Source: Prauserella cavernicola
GTDB taxonomy: Bacteria; Actinomycetota; Actinomycetes; Mycobacteriales; Pseudonocardiaceae
Direction: 5' to 3'
Length of the DNA: 64,000 nucleotides
Assembly: GCF_016595675.1 (NCBI RefSeq)
Contig: NZ_JAENJH010000002.1
Span: 1,054,001-1,118,000 of the forward strand
Below, in pieces: positions 51,125 through 60,400 of the stretch. Both the position numbers and the translations under genes were made by a program. Positions within the stretch are counted from its first letter, which is position 1; each line of letters begins with the position of its first letter. Below the pieces are notes generated by a model. The model was not told the DNA's origin, searched no databases, and worked only from the letters and a program-made list of their open reading frames with translations.

Positions 51125-52954
51125 TTACGCCAGGCCGACCGCGCGGCGGGCGAAGCCGACCTCGATCGCCACTTGCTTGATCGTCTCGGCGATCACGAGC
51201 GAACCGTGGCCCGCGTCGTAGCGGTAGAACTCGTACGGCACGCTCCGCGCGGCCAGTCGGTCGAGGTAGTTCTCGATCTGCCGGATCGGGCAGCGCGGAT
51301 CGTTGTCGCCTGCCAGTACCAGCACGGGCACGTCGACGTTCTCGATGTAGGTGATCGGCGAGCACTCGTCGTACACCGAGGGCACGTCGGTGGGCGAGCC
51401 GCCGAACAGCGCGCGGTCGAACGCGCGCAGCTGCTCCATCTCATCTTCGTAGGCCGCCACGTAGTCGGCCACCGGCACGCCCGCCACGCCCGCCGCCCAG
51501 CGGCCGGGCTGCACACCCAGCGCGAGCAGCGTCAGGTATCCGCCCCACGAGGCGCCGCTCACCACGCACCTCGCCGGATCGGCCAGTCCACTGCGGACCG
51601 CCCAGTCGTGCACCGCGGCGACGTCCTCCAGCTCGGTCAGCCCAGGGCGGCCCTCGATCGCGTCGCGCCAGGCTGAGCCGTAGCCGGTCGAGCCGCGGTA
51701 GTTCACCTCGACGACGGCGAAACCGGCGTCGAGCCACACCGCCCGGTACGCCGAGAACCGGTCCTCGTCCGCGGCGTGCGGCCCGCCGTGCAGCAGGAAC
51801 ACCGTCGGCTGGGGTCCATCCGCGCCGGAGGGGCGCGACACCAGCGCGTGGATGCGGCCGCCGGGGCCCTCGACGAAGGCGTCGGTCAGCGGCTCGGAGC
51901 CGGGCGCCTTCTCACCTGGTGGCTCCAGCAGCACGGTGTCGGAGCCGTCGGCGGCGCGCACGCGCACGAGCGGCGGCTGCGCCGCGTTGGACCACGAGTA
52001 CTCGATGACGCCGTCGGGCCGCACGCCCGCGCCGCCGATGCGCCCCGGCGGCGTCTCCACGGCGGTCAGCTCGCCCGTGCCGAGGTCGTAACGGTGCAGG
52101 GAGCTGCGGCCCTCGTGGAAGTGCACGATCAGCAGCGCGCTCGCGTCGGGGTAGAAGTCACCGATGACCTCGCCGGGCAGGTCCAGCTCGATCTCCTGCT
52201 CGGCGCCGCTCTCGATGTCCCAGATGAGCAGCTCCTCGCGGCCCTTGCGCTCGTGCAGCAGGAGCAGGCGCGGGTCGCCCTGCTTCGGCGAGAACGCCAG
52301 TGCCGCCAGGCCCTTGCCCTCGCCGTCCCATTTGTCGGCGATCGTCGTGAAGCCGTCGCTCGCGAGCACACGCACGGCGGGATGGCGCGAGTCGCCGTGC
52401 TCGGAGTGCGAGATGGCGAGCAGGCGCTCGTCGCGGGACAGCGCGGCGACGCCGGCGTCGTCGGTGCTGGAGTAGAAGCGTGTGGTCTCGCCGTTGCGGT
52501 GCGCGTAGAGGGCGCTGCCGTCGTCGGTCGATACCCCGATCGCGACCAGTCCGTGCCCGATCTCCAGCCCGGCCGGGTACCCGGCGGGGACGTCGGGAAG
52601 TGCCTTGCCGCCATGACCTTCGCCGTGGAAGGGCTCGCGCACCCACGAGCCGAACTCGTCGCCGTCGGTGTCGTCGAACCACCAGATCCACCGGCCGTCG
52701 GGCGACGTCGTGGCGTGCAGGGTGCCGTTGGGCCGGTCGGTGACCTGGCGGTGGCTACCCGTGGCGCGGTCCCACGCGTAGACCTCCCACACGCCGCTGG
52801 CGTTGGACACGTAGATGTTCGCGTCCGGGGCGTCGAGGGCCCAGTCGGGAACCGAGACCCTCGGAGCCTTGAACCGCGCTCGCCAGAGCGCCTCCGTCGA
52901 GGCGTCGGCGAAGAGCTGGTCAGGGACCTGAGCTGCCGGATGCTGTGTGGTCAC
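51125..52954 (-). CDS. S9-family prolyl oligopeptidase-like serine peptidase
   Basis: 609 residues. An N-terminal beta-propeller (about 20-350) with WD-like strands such as NIYVSNASGVWEVYAWDRAT, and a C-terminal alpha/beta-hydrolase domain (about 370-605). The catalytic triad is visible: Ser in VSGASWGGYLTL (about 472), Asp in LAGDNDPRCP (about 553) and His in DAGHGSL (about 588). It is predicted to cleave short peptides or acyl-aminoacyl substrates in the cytoplasm, as no signal peptide is present. It is divergent from the methyltransferase gene, with starts only 34 bases apart. Confidence 0.92.
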   Translation of the reverse strand: MTTQHPAAQVPDQLFADASTEALWRARFKAPRVSVPDWALDAPDANIYVSNASGVWEVYAWDRATGSHRQVTDRPNGTLHATTSPDGRWIWWFDDTDGDEFGSWVREPFHGEGHGGKALPDVPAGYPAGLEIGHGLVAIGVSTDDGSALYAHRNGETTRFYSSTDDAGVAALSRDERLLAISHSEHGDSRHPAVRVLASDGFTTIADKWDGEGKGLAALAFSPKQGDPRLLLLHERKGREELLIWDIESGAEQEIELDLPGEVIGDFYPDASALLIVHFHEGRSSLHRYDLGTGELTAVETPPGRIGGAGVRPDGVIEYSWSNAAQPPLVRVRAADGSDTVLLEPPGEKAPGSEPLTDAFVEGPGGRIHALVSRPSGADGPQPTVFLLHGGPHAADEDRFSAYRAVWLDAGFAVVEVNYRGSTGYGSAWRDAIEGRPGLTELEDVAAVHDWAVRSGLADPARCVVSGASWGGYLTLLALGVQPGRWAAGVAGVPVADYVAAYEDEMEQLRAFDRALFGGSPTDVPSVYDECSPITYIENVDVPVLVLAGDNDPRCPIRQIENYLDRLAARSVPYEFYRYDAGHGSLVIAETIKQVAIEVGFARRAVGLA

Positions 52955-52975
52955 TCCCCGATCCTGCCAGGTCCG

Positions 52976-52981
52976 TACTGT
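52976..52981 (+). promoter_or_regulatory. -10 box TACTGT, probable leaderless start of the methyltransferase
   Basis: TACTGT ends seven bases before GTG 52989, which would place transcription initiation on the start codon. No SD is visible. The box lies in the 34-bp gap between divergent starts. Confidence 0.5.
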
Positions 52982-52988
52982 TGTGGGC

Positions 52989-53705
52989 GTGCTGGAGGGT
53001 TACGCGGGCTTCGTCCTGCCCCGGCTGGAGCCTGGGATGCGAGTGGTCGACGTCGGCTGCGGGCGTGGTGCGATCACGCTGAGTCTCGGCTCGGCTGCGC
53101 ATCCGATACACGTGCTCGGGGTCGCGGCCGACACCGGCGACCTGGCGCACGCCAGGAAGGCTGCCGAACAGGCTCGCGTGTCCACAGTGGATTTCGTTGC
53201 TGCCTCGCCGGACGGGATCCCGCTGGCGACGTCCTCTGTGGACGTGGTGTTCTCGCACGGGCTGCTCGAGCACGTCGCCGACCCGCAGGCCGTGCTGGCC
53301 GAGTGTGCCAGGGTCCTGCGTCCAGGCGGAACGCTCGCCGTGTCTACTTCGGACTGGAGCAAGGCGAAGCTGCGGCCGAAGACGGCGAACGTGGACGCGG
53401 CCCTTCGCGGCAGGCACCTGCTGCACCGCAGGGCAGGCGGCAACCCGTTCGCGGGCAGGCACGTGACGGACTGGGTGCTGCGTGCCGGTTTCCGGGACGT
53501 GCGCTCGAAGACGAAGCATCACCCCGGGCCTGCCTACCGTGAGCTGGCCGAGCAGGTCGAGACCGAGTTGGCCGCCGCGATCCGTTCGCAGGACGGCAGT
53601 GCCGACCAGCAGCTGGCCAGTGCCGCTCGCTCGGCGTGGATGTGGGTCCGCGACGGCAGCGGCGAGTTCGCCCAGTGCTGGACCGAGGTCCTCGCCACCC
53701 GCTGA
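52989..53705 (+). CDS. SAM-dependent methyltransferase (class I)
   Basis: 238 residues from GTG 52989. SAM motif I VVDVGCGRGAITLSLG (about 19-34), HVLGVAADT, and the post-I acidic/hydrophobic motif VFSHGLLEHVADPQAVLAEC with VLRPGGTLAVSTSDW (motif III). This is the UbiE/Methyltransf_11 type; the substrate is unknown. The overlapping upstream frame to 52947 is not supported by homology pattern, and the leaderless -10 box favours 52989. It is convergent with tRNA-Pro across two hairpins. Confidence 0.85.
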   Translation: MLEGYAGFVLPRLEPGMRVVDVGCGRGAITLSLGSAAHPIHVLGVAADTGDLAHARKAAEQARVSTVDFVAASPDGIPLATSSVDVVFSHGLLEHVADPQAVLAECARVLRPGGTLAVSTSDWSKAKLRPKTANVDAALRGRHLLHRRAGGNPFAGRHVTDWVLRAGFRDVRSKTKHHPGPAYRELAEQVETELAAAIRSQDGSADQQLASAARSAWMWVRDGSGEFAQCWTEVLATR

Positions 53706-53728
53706 CCGCTGCTCGCTGGTCGCTGATT

Positions 53729-53781
53729 GCGGTGAAGGGCACCTTTACTGCATTGAACGCAGTAAAGGTGCCCTTCACTGC
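53729..53781. repeat. Dispersed hairpin repeat, copy 2
   Basis: Arms 53731-53751 and 53759-53779 fold into a long hairpin with loop ATTGAAC (one G-U pair at the base, extended by two more pairs). It differs from the copy at 15642-15690 mainly in the loop and the last arm base. Both copies follow the stop codon of a gene (24-26 bases after the stop), so they probably act as terminators. Confidence 0.85.
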
Positions 53782-53799
53782 ACGACGATGCGGGGCACG

Positions 53800-53840
53800 A
53801 AAAAGGGCCGTGCTCGTCAGTGACGAGCACGGCCCTTTTT
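53800..53840. terminator. Bidirectional intrinsic terminator next to tRNA-Pro
   Basis: A 20-bp perfect palindrome (53800-53819 with 53821-53840) has A5 on one side and T5 on the other, giving U-tracts in both directions. It terminates tRNA-Pro from the right and any transcript from the methyltransferase. Confidence 0.9.
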
Positions 53841-53849
53841 GATCTTGCG

Positions 53850-53923
53850 TCGGGGTGGCGGGATTTGAACCCACGACCTCCTCGACCCGAACGAGGCACG
53901 CTACCAAGCTGCGCCACACCCCG
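53850..53923 (-). tRNA. tRNA-Pro (anticodon CGG)
   Basis: 74 nt. The acceptor CGGGGTG pairs with CACCCCG and discriminator A follows; D-arm GCGCAGCTTGGTAGCGT; anticodon arm CCTCG-TTCGGGT-CGAGG with anticodon CGG; T-arm GTGGGTTCAAATCCCGC. CCA is not encoded. It reads proline codon CCG. Confidence 0.97.
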
Positions 53924-53952
53924 ATGTACTGCTCAATGGGTCGGAAGACAGT

Positions 53953-54894
53953 CTAGCGGACGTCACTGGCGGCTTTTCGGCGGGCCGCCTTCCGTGACCG
54001 CGAGGGTTCCGAGTCGCGCGGGACGAGCGTCAGCAGGCTGGCCTCCGGGGGGCACGCGAAGCGCACGGGCGCGTACGGCGACGTGCCGAGACCCGCCGAG
54101 ACGTGCAGCCACATGTCGGCGCCCCAGCGCGAGACGCCCCGTGCCCGCGAGCGGTCGAGCTCGCAGTTGGTCACCAGCGCGCCGTAGCCGGGCAGGCGCA
54201 GTTGGCCGCCGTGGGTGTGCCCGGCGAGCACGAGGTCGTAGCCGTCGGAGGCGAACGGGTCCAGCACGCGCGGCTCGGGGGAGTGGGTGAGCCCGAGCCG
54301 GAGCGCGGCGGATCGCGACGGCCGTCCATAAATATCGACATATCGATCCCGGCGCAGGTGTGGATCGTCGACGCCCGCCACGAAGACCTCCTGGTCGTCG
54401 ATCGTGAGCGTGCGCCGCACGTGGGTCAGGTCCTGCCAGCCGTGCTCGATGAACGCGGCACGCAGATCGCGCCACGGCAGGTGCCTGCCGTGGATGCGCT
54501 TCTTGCGGCCCTTCGGCATCAGGTACCTGGCGGGGTTCTTCGGCTTCGGCGCGTAGTAGTCGTTGCTGCCGAACACGAACACGCCCGGCCGGTTGAGCAG
54601 CGGTCCGAACGCCCGCAGCACCGACGGCACGGCCCTGCGGTGGGCGAGGTTGTCGCCGGTGTTGACGACCAGGTCCGGCTCCAGCCGGTCGAGCTCGGCG
54701 ACCCAGCGCTGCTTGGAGAGCTGCCCTGGCAGCATGTGCAGGTCGGAGATGTGCAGGATCTTGATCGGCCGCGCGCCGTTGGCCAGCACGGGCAGCTCCG
54801 CCGTGCGCAGCGTCCAGTGGCGCCGCTCGATCCCGGCGGCGTAACCGAGGGTCGCGGCGCCGAGCGCGGCGGTACCCGTCACGAGACGTTTCAT
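53953..54894 (-). CDS. Metallophosphoesterase (calcineurin-like)
   Basis: 313 residues. An N-terminal hydrophobic segment (MKRLVTGTAALGAATLGYAA) suggests membrane anchoring. Metal-binding motifs in order are HISDLHM (about 49-55), NTGDNLA (about 77-83), GSNDYY (in the GNHD position, with Ser replacing Asn but the catalytic Asn and Asp retained) and LAGHTHGGQ (about 229-237). The ATG repeat at 54894-54900 gives alternative starts; 54894 has the best spacing from AAGG. It sits next to the class A PBP gene on the same strand, as in the Rv3683-ponA2 locus, hinting at an envelope role. Confidence 0.88.
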   Translation of the reverse strand: MKRLVTGTAALGAATLGYAAGIERRHWTLRTAELPVLANGARPIKILHISDLHMLPGQLSKQRWVAELDRLEPDLVVNTGDNLAHRRAVPSVLRAFGPLLNRPGVFVFGSNDYYAPKPKNPARYLMPKGRKKRIHGRHLPWRDLRAAFIEHGWQDLTHVRRTLTIDDQEVFVAGVDDPHLRRDRYVDIYGRPSRSAALRLGLTHSPEPRVLDPFASDGYDLVLAGHTHGGQLRLPGYGALVTNCELDRSRARGVSRWGADMWLHVSAGLGTSPYAPVRFACPPEASLLTLVPRDSEPSRSRKAARRKAASDVR

Positions 54895-55004
54895 CATCAT
54901 CCTTGGGCGTCTTGTGTTACCCAGCGTACACGCGACATGACGGAATCGTGTTCGTCCGGGTGGGCAGGATTCAGTCGATCGTCTCTGATGGGCGTCGCCT
55001 CGGC

Positions 55005-57182
55005 TCAGTTGGCCCGCTCGTACCGCGGGTCCGCGGGTGGCAGCGGCAACGCGGGCGCTCCGTCGAGGATCTTGCTGACCGCGCCGAACCAGGTCCGCGC
55101 CGGCGTCTTGCCGCCGAACATGTTGCCGCTGTCGCCGTCGACGGCGACGACGTTGCCGGGTCCGCCGTCGACGAGCCCGCCGTTGGGCAGGTCGGGCCTG
55201 AACACCATCGCCGCTCCCGCGAGCTGCGGCGTCGCGCCGATGAACGCCGCCGAGCCGTTGTTCTGGGTCGTGCCGGTCTTGCCGATCATCGGCCGCTTCC
55301 AGCCGACCCCCGCCGCCGCGGCGGCCGCCGTGCCGCCCGGCAGGTCGTCCTTGCTGAGCCCGATCGCCATCGTGTTGGCGAGACCTTCCGGCACGGCCTG
55401 CTCGCACGGCTGTTCCTCGACCGGCACCGGCCTGCCGCTGCGATCGGTGACCGAGGCGATCGGCGTCGGCGGGCACCAGACACCACCGCTCATCAGCGTC
55501 GCGGCGACGTTGGCCAGTTCGAGCCCGCTCGTCGGGCTCACGCCGAGCGTGAACGAGCCCTTGCCCGGCGAGCGTTGGTTCGGCCCGAAGTACTGGGCCT
55601 GACTCGAGCGGATCTCCTGGCTCTGCGAGCCCGGTTCGGGCGCGGCACCGGTCGCGACGTTGCCCGCCATCGTCTTGCGCAGGCCCAGCTTGCTGGCCAT
55701 CTCGATCACCGCGCCCATGCCCACCTGCTCCTCGAGGATCACGAAGGCCGTGTTGGGCGAGGTCTGCAACGCCGTCTGCAGCGACATCGTGCCGCTGTAG
55801 CCCTCGCTCGCGTTGGAGACGCAGTACCCGCGCGTGTAGGGCGCGACGTACGGGCACGGCGGAGGGCTGCCGCTGAAGATCCGGGACACGTACGAGCCCG
55901 GCGACTGCACGGTGTCGTAGATGCCCACCACCCCGCGCTCGACGGCGGCAGCGGCCGTGAACATCTTGTAGCTCGAGCCCGCTCCGGTCACGTTGGAGAT
56001 GGCAGAGGGCAGGGCGAACTCGGTCTGACCCGCCGCGGCGTCCGGGCCGTAGTCGCGGTTCGCCGCCAGCGCCACCACCTCGTGCCGCTGCTTTCCCGGA
56101 GTGATCAGCGAGAGCGTGTTGGCGACGTTGTCCTGGGTCTTGGCCACCTGTTCCTCGGCGGACGCCTTCGCGAGCTGGTTGGCCCTCGGGTCCATCGTGG
56201 TCTTCACCGTGAAGCCGCCGGTGTAGAGCTCGTCCTTGGTCATGCCCTGGTCGAGCAGGTAGTCCTCGGCGTACTGGCAGAAGAAACCGTGCTCGGGACC
56301 CGCTCCGACGCAGTTGGCCGGTGGCTTGTTCGGGCCGTCGGGAACGACCCCGAGCGGCTCGGTCTTGATCCGCTCGGCGTCGGTGCGCGACACCTTGCGG
56401 TTCTCGACCATCTTGTCCAGCACGAAGTTGCGCCGCTGCGTGGCCCGCTCCGGGTTGTTCCACGGGTCGTACGCGGGCGGGTTGTTGGCCATGCCGGCCA
56501 GCAACGCGGCCTGCGCCACCGTGAGCTCGTCCGCCGTGGTGTCGAAGTACGCCCTGGCCGCCGCGCCGACGCCGAAGATCTCGCGGGAGAACTCGACGAT
56601 GTTGAGGTAGCCGGCCAGGATCTGATCCTTGCTCAACTTCGTCTCGAGCTGGATCGCGATGCGCGCTTCCTTGAGCTTGCGGGCGATCGTGGCCTCCTGC
56701 GCGCGCTGCTGGCCCAGCTCGTCGCCGCGGTAGGTGACGTTGATGAGGTAGTTCTTGACGTACTGCTGCGTCAACGTCGAGGCGCCCTGTGTGTCGCCGC
56801 CGGAGGAGTTGCTGACCGCGGCGCGAATGGTGCCCTTCCAGTCCACGCCGTGGTGTTCGTAGAACCGCCTGTCCTCCACCGAGATCAGCGCCCACTTTAT
56901 GGCGTCGGAGATCTCCTCGGGGCCGGTGGGGATGCGGTACTGGTCGTACAACGTCGCGATCGGATTGCCGTCGCGATCGGTGACCGTGGTGACCAGTGGC
57001 GGCGGATCGTCCGCGAGCCCGGCGGACATGTTCTCCACCGTGTCGCTGGCCTGGTTCGAGAGCACGCCGATGCCCCCGGCCACCGGGAACATGATTCCCG
57101 CAACGAGGACCCCCGCGAGTAGGCAGAGGCCGAACATCTTGAGCAGACCGTCCCTCATGCGCACCCACGTCAGAGTACGCAA
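55005..57182 (-). CDS. ponA2: Class A penicillin-binding protein (PonA2-like, no PASTA domain)
   Basis: 725 residues. One membrane helix near 16-40 (FGLCLLAGVLVAGIMFPVAG). Glycosyltransferase domain with the catalytic Glu in ISVEDRRFYEHHGVDWKGTI (about 98-117) and GASTLTQQYVKNYL. Transpeptidase domain with SxxK as SSYK (in GAGSSYKMF, near 395), SxN as SPN (QTSPNTAF) and KTG (IGKTGTTQN, near 632). It polymerises and crosslinks peptidoglycan. It lacks the C-terminal PASTA domain found in mycobacterial PonA2. ATG 57158 is an alternative start. It is divergent from whiB4 across 271 bases. Confidence 0.92.
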   Translation of the reverse strand: MRTLTWVRMRDGLLKMFGLCLLAGVLVAGIMFPVAGGIGVLSNQASDTVENMSAGLADDPPPLVTTVTDRDGNPIATLYDQYRIPTGPEEISDAIKWALISVEDRRFYEHHGVDWKGTIRAAVSNSSGGDTQGASTLTQQYVKNYLINVTYRGDELGQQRAQEATIARKLKEARIAIQLETKLSKDQILAGYLNIVEFSREIFGVGAAARAYFDTTADELTVAQAALLAGMANNPPAYDPWNNPERATQRRNFVLDKMVENRKVSRTDAERIKTEPLGVVPDGPNKPPANCVGAGPEHGFFCQYAEDYLLDQGMTKDELYTGGFTVKTTMDPRANQLAKASAEEQVAKTQDNVANTLSLITPGKQRHEVVALAANRDYGPDAAAGQTEFALPSAISNVTGAGSSYKMFTAAAAVERGVVGIYDTVQSPGSYVSRIFSGSPPPCPYVAPYTRGYCVSNASEGYSGTMSLQTALQTSPNTAFVILEEQVGMGAVIEMASKLGLRKTMAGNVATGAAPEPGSQSQEIRSSQAQYFGPNQRSPGKGSFTLGVSPTSGLELANVAATLMSGGVWCPPTPIASVTDRSGRPVPVEEQPCEQAVPEGLANTMAIGLSKDDLPGGTAAAAAAGVGWKRPMIGKTGTTQNNGSAAFIGATPQLAGAAMVFRPDLPNGGLVDGGPGNVVAVDGDSGNMFGGKTPARTWFGAVSKILDGAPALPLPPADPRYERAN

Positions 57183-57339
57183 GGAGTGGCGTAGATCACT
57201 TAAATCGCTCGCGCATGAGGCCGGTCCGGACCAGCCAGATACAGGATTGACGGCAATGTGACATCTGGTAACAAAACGCCGCTTGGGGGTTGGCGATGGA
57301 ACCGTGGACCCCTACAGTCCGTCAACATCTCACGAATAC

Positions 57340-57357
57340 AGCGCCTGGGGAGGCGCT
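57340..57357 (+). promoter_or_regulatory. Hairpin in the leader region of whiB4
   Basis: AGCGCCT-GGGG-AGGCGCT forms a perfect 7-bp stem 97 bases before the whiB4 ATG. It lies in the 5' region between whiB4 and the PBP gene; the role is unknown. The rest of 57183-57453 shows no gene. Confidence 0.4.
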
Positions 57358-57453
57358 ACTGGAGGGACGTGAGCACAACAGACCTGCTCGCGGGGGCGAG
57401 GTCGAGAACTTCGCTGCCTGCCTGACGGTCGCAACAGGGTAGGAGCTGGGGGT

Positions 57454-57747
57454 ATGGAGACCAACCAGTCGGACTGGCGGATCTATGCGTACTGCAGGGA
57501 CACGGACCCCGATGGCCTGTTCGTGCGGGGAGCCGAACAGAACCGGGCGAAGGTCGTCTGCATGGGATGCCCGGTACGCACGGAATGCCTGGCCGAAGCG
57601 CTGGACAACCGGATCGACTTCGGTGTCTGGGGCGGGATGACCGAACGCGAGAGGCGCGCACTGCTGCGCAGGCGTCCGGGGGTGGACAGCTGGAGCGAAC
57701 TGCTCGAGTCCGCCAAGCGGGAGTACGAGCCCGCGGTCGGCGGCTAG
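57454..57747 (+). CDS. whiB4: WhiB-family iron-sulfur regulator (WhiB4-like)
   Basis: 97 residues. The four cluster-binding cysteines are visible: one in IYAYCRDTDP (about 14) and three in KVVCMGCPVRTEC (about 37, 40 and 46). The beta-turn GVWGG and the basic tail RERRALLRRRPG complete the family pattern. WhiB4 in M. tuberculosis senses oxygen and redox through its 4Fe-4S cluster and binds GC-rich DNA. Placement between a class A PBP and the Rv3680/Rv3679-like ATPases supports the orthology. SD AGGAG precedes ATG 57454. Confidence 0.92.
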   Translation: METNQSDWRIYAYCRDTDPDGLFVRGAEQNRAKVVCMGCPVRTECLAEALDNRIDFGVWGGMTERERRALLRRRPGVDSWSELLESAKREYEPAVGG

Positions 57748-57790
57748 GGCGCGTCTGACGTCAGACACGCCCTGGACCACCCGGGGGCCG

Positions 57791-58918
57791 TCAACTCCCC
57801 GCGAGACGGTCCCCGATGTCCCGCAGCCCGGCGAGGTCGTGCACGTCGCTGGGCAGTGCGGGAACCCGTACGACCGACACCACGGGATGGGCCTTGGTGA
57901 AGCGTTCGAGCAGGCGTTGCTCCCGCTCCGCCTGGGCGACCCGGTCGGCGTGCAGTCTCAGGACCGCGGTGGCGAGAGGGGCACTCTTGTCACCGCGGTC
58001 GAGCGCGTCGGCCGCGGCCAGCGCGTCGATGGCCGACAGGTCCGCGAGCACCGGGTGCGTCCGGTTCGCCACCAGCCCTGCCAGCGGCATCGTCTCCTCC
58101 GACAGCCGCTCCACGAAGTAGCTCGCCTCCCTGAGCGCGTCCGGCTCCGGCGCGGCGATCACCAGGAACGCCGTGCCCTCCGACCGCAGCAGCTCCGCGG
58201 TCTTGCGCGCCCGCTCGCGGAACCCGCCGAACGTGGTGTCGAAGGCCTGCATGAACGCCGACGCGTCGGCGAGCAGCTGTCCACCGAGGATGGTCGAGAC
58301 CGCCTTGGCGAACATCGAGAATCCCGCGCTGACGACCTTGCGCAGTCCCCAGCCACCCGCCTTCGCCGGGCCGGTCAGCAGACGGATCATCCGGCCGTCG
58401 AGCGCCGTGGAGAGCCGCGTCGGCGCGTCGAGGAAGTCCAGTGCGGAACGGCTCGGCGGAGTGTCGACGATGATCAGGTCCCAGTCGCCCGCCGCGGCGA
58501 GCTGACCGAGCTTCTCCATCGCCATGTACTCCTGCGTTCCGGAGAACGACGTGGAGATGGTCTGGTAGAAGCGGTTGGTCAGCAGCTGCTCGGCCCGCTC
58601 CGGGCCCGCGTGCCTGCGCACCATGTCGTCGAAGGTGCGCCGCATGTCGAGCATCATCGCCCAGAGCTCGCCCTTGGGCTCGAAGCCCGCGACCGACACC
58701 TTGCGGGGCTGGTTGCCGAGCTCGCGCAGGCCCAGCGCCTGGGCGAGCCTGCGAGCCGGGTCGATCGTCAGCACCACGGTCTGCCTGCCGCGCTCGGCGG
58801 CCCGCAGCGCGAGTGACGCCGCCGTGGTTGTCTTGCCGACTCCGCCGGACCCGCAGCACACGACCACCCGCGTCCCCGGATCGTCGATGAGCGCGTCGAT
58901 GTCGAGCGTCGACGTCAT
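57791..58918 (-). CDS. ArsA/Get3-like ATPase (Rv3680 type)
   Basis: 375 residues. Deviant Walker [21 protein letters not shown] (about 19-38), switch [17 protein letters not shown], Walker B-like [18 protein letters not shown]. Single-domain Get3 relatives form dimers; in mycobacteria the Rv3679/Rv3680 pair protects against glycerol-derived and methylglyoxal-type stress. It overlaps the second ATPase gene by four bases, consistent with a heterodimer. It is convergent with whiB4 (43 bases apart). Confidence 0.9.
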   Translation of the reverse strand: MTSTLDIDALIDDPGTRVVVCCGSGGVGKTTTAASLALRAAERGRQTVVLTIDPARRLAQALGLRELGNQPRKVSVAGFEPKGELWAMMLDMRRTFDDMVRRHAGPERAEQLLTNRFYQTISTSFSGTQEYMAMEKLGQLAAAGDWDLIIVDTPPSRSALDFLDAPTRLSTALDGRMIRLLTGPAKAGGWGLRKVVSAGFSMFAKAVSTILGGQLLADASAFMQAFDTTFGGFRERARKTAELLRSEGTAFLVIAAPEPDALREASYFVERLSEETMPLAGLVANRTHPVLADLSAIDALAAADALDRGDKSAPLATAVLRLHADRVAQAEREQRLLERFTKAHPVVSVVRVPALPSDVHDLAGLRDIGDRLAGS

Positions 58919-59916
58919 CGAACCCCCTGTTCCACCAGCGCCTCGGCGAGTTCGTAGAGCGCGGCGACGTCGACGCCGCCGTTGAGGTCGGGCAGCTCCA
59001 GCGTCGGCAGGTCGCTCTCGGAGAGTTGCTCGCGGGCGCGTTGCTCGGCCTCGAGCCGGATGGCGTGCTCCACGGTCTCCTCCACCAGCCCGTCCAGCGT
59101 CGCCTCAGGCAGCTCGATGCCCGCCGAGGCGAGTCCCGAGCGCACGCGCGATGCGTCGACCCTGCCGTCCGCGGCCGCCGTCACCGAGCGGGCGGGCAGG
59201 CGCGGCGGGCGGACGCGGTTGATCAGCACGGCTCCGGGCCGAAGGTCGGCGCCGTCGAGCTCGGCGACCGCGTCGAGCGTCTCGCGCACGGGCATCTCCT
59301 CGAGCAGGGTCACGATGTGCACGGCGGTCTCGCCGGAGTGCAGCAGCCGCACGACTCCCTCGGCCTGCGCGCTGATCGGGCCCGTCTTGGCGAGGTCGGT
59401 GAGTGCCTTGGTGACGTCGAGGAACTTCACGACCCTGCCGGTCGGCGGCGCGTCCACCACGACGGCGTCGTAGGTGTGCCTGCCGTCGGACTCGGTGCGC
59501 CCGACGCACTCCTTGACCTTGCCGGTGAGCAGCACGTCGCGCAGTCCCGGCGCGAGCGTGGTGGCGAACTCGATGGCGCCCATGCGGCGCAGCGTCCGTC
59601 CGGCGAAACCGAGGTTGTAGAACATCTCGAAGTACTCGAGCAGCGCGGCCTCGACGTCGATGTGCAGCGCGCGCACCTCCCCGCCACCCGGCGCGGACGC
59701 GATCCGCTGCTCGGCGTAGGGCAGGGGCTCGGTGTCGAAGACCTGGGCGAAGCCCTGCCTGCCCTCGACCTCGATCAGCAGCACTCGCCTGCCGTGGCTG
59801 GCCAGCGCCAGTGCCAGTGAGGCGGCGAGGGTGGTCTTGCCCGTTCCGCCCTTGCCGGTGACGAAGTGGAGCCGGGTCCGCGCGAGTTCGTCGGTCCAGC
59901 CAGCCGGAGTGGTCAC
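58915..59916 (-). CDS. ArsA/Get3-like ATPase (Rv3679 type)
   Basis: 333 residues. Walker [21 protein letters not shown] (about 16-35) has the signature-lysine form GKGGTGKT, followed by [40 protein letters not shown] and [12 protein letters not shown]. It is the first gene of the two-gene ATPase operon and is predicted to pair with the downstream protein. No arsenite-binding cysteines are apparent, so arsenite transport is unlikely. Confidence 0.9.
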   Translation of the reverse strand: MTTPAGWTDELARTRLHFVTGKGGTGKTTLAASLALALASHGRRVLLIEVEGRQGFAQVFDTEPLPYAEQRIASAPGGGEVRALHIDVEAALLEYFEMFYNLGFAGRTLRRMGAIEFATTLAPGLRDVLLTGKVKECVGRTESDGRHTYDAVVVDAPPTGRVVKFLDVTKALTDLAKTGPISAQAEGVVRLLHSGETAVHIVTLLEEMPVRETLDAVAELDGADLRPGAVLINRVRPPRLPARSVTAAADGRVDASRVRSGLASAGIELPEATLDGLVEETVEHAIRLEAEQRAREQLSESDLPTLELPDLNGGVDVAALYELAEALVEQGVR

Positions 59917-59953
59917 CTACGCAGGGTAAGCCAGGATTCCGGGCGCGCGCGGC

Positions 59954-60202
59954 TCAGGACGCCAGAGCCAGCACGGAGACGATCACCGCCACGACCGCCG
60001 CCATCCCCCAGGTCACCGCACCCGGCAGCACGGTCAGCGCCAGTACGCACAGGACCGCGAGCGTGGTGAACGACACGAGCCCCGCGACGGCGACGGTCGG
60101 CGAGCTGTCGCTGCGGTCGCGGACCTTGGCCATGATGATCAGCACGCCGAACATTCCGACGACCGCGAGCAGGATCGCGGCGATGATGCGCCATGTCTCC
60201 AC
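59954..60202 (-). CDS. Small membrane protein, unknown function
   Basis: 82 residues with membrane helices at about 5-25 (IIAAILLAVVGMFGVLIIMA) and two more between 36 and 82 (VAGLVSFTTLAVLCVLALTV; GMAAVVAVIVSVLALAS). No named domain. It lies 37 bases upstream of the ATPase pair on the same strand and so may be co-transcribed with them. It is divergent from the DUF4177 gene with 32 bases between starts. Confidence 0.7.
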   Translation of the reverse strand: METWRIIAAILLAVVGMFGVLIIMAKVRDRSDSSPTVAVAGLVSFTTLAVLCVLALTVLPGAVTWGMAAVVAVIVSVLALAS

Positions 60203-60221
60203 GCGATCAGACGGTACTGGC

Positions 60222-60227
60222 TAGGGT
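60222..60227 (+). promoter_or_regulatory. -10 box TAGGGT, probable leaderless start of the DUF4177 gene
   Basis: TAGGGT ends seven bases before ATG 60235, and no SD is present. The spacing predicts a leaderless mRNA that would then continue into ridA. Confidence 0.5.
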
Positions 60228-60234
60228 GTGCCGC

Positions 60235-60396
60235 ATGAGTGCCACGAAGTGGGAGTACGCCACCGTCCCCCTGCTGATCCACGCGACCAAGCAGATCCTC
60301 GACCAGTGGGGCGAGGACGGCTGGGAGCTCGTCACCGTGCTGCCGAACCCGAGCGGTGAGCAGCACGTCGCCTACCTGAAGCGCCCGAAGGGCTGA
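60235..60396 (+). CDS. DUF4177 small protein
   Basis: 53 residues from ATG 60235 (MSATKWEYATVPLLIHATKQ, then ILDQWGEDGWELVTVLPNPS). The pattern of an N-terminal WEY strand, a central helix and GWELV matches DUF4177. The function is unknown, but the gene is conserved just before ridA in mycobacteria (Rv3678A position). It is followed by ridA after four bases. Confidence 0.85.
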   Translation: MSATKWEYATVPLLIHATKQILDQWGEDGWELVTVLPNPSGEQHVAYLKRPKG

Positions 60397-60400
60397 CCCC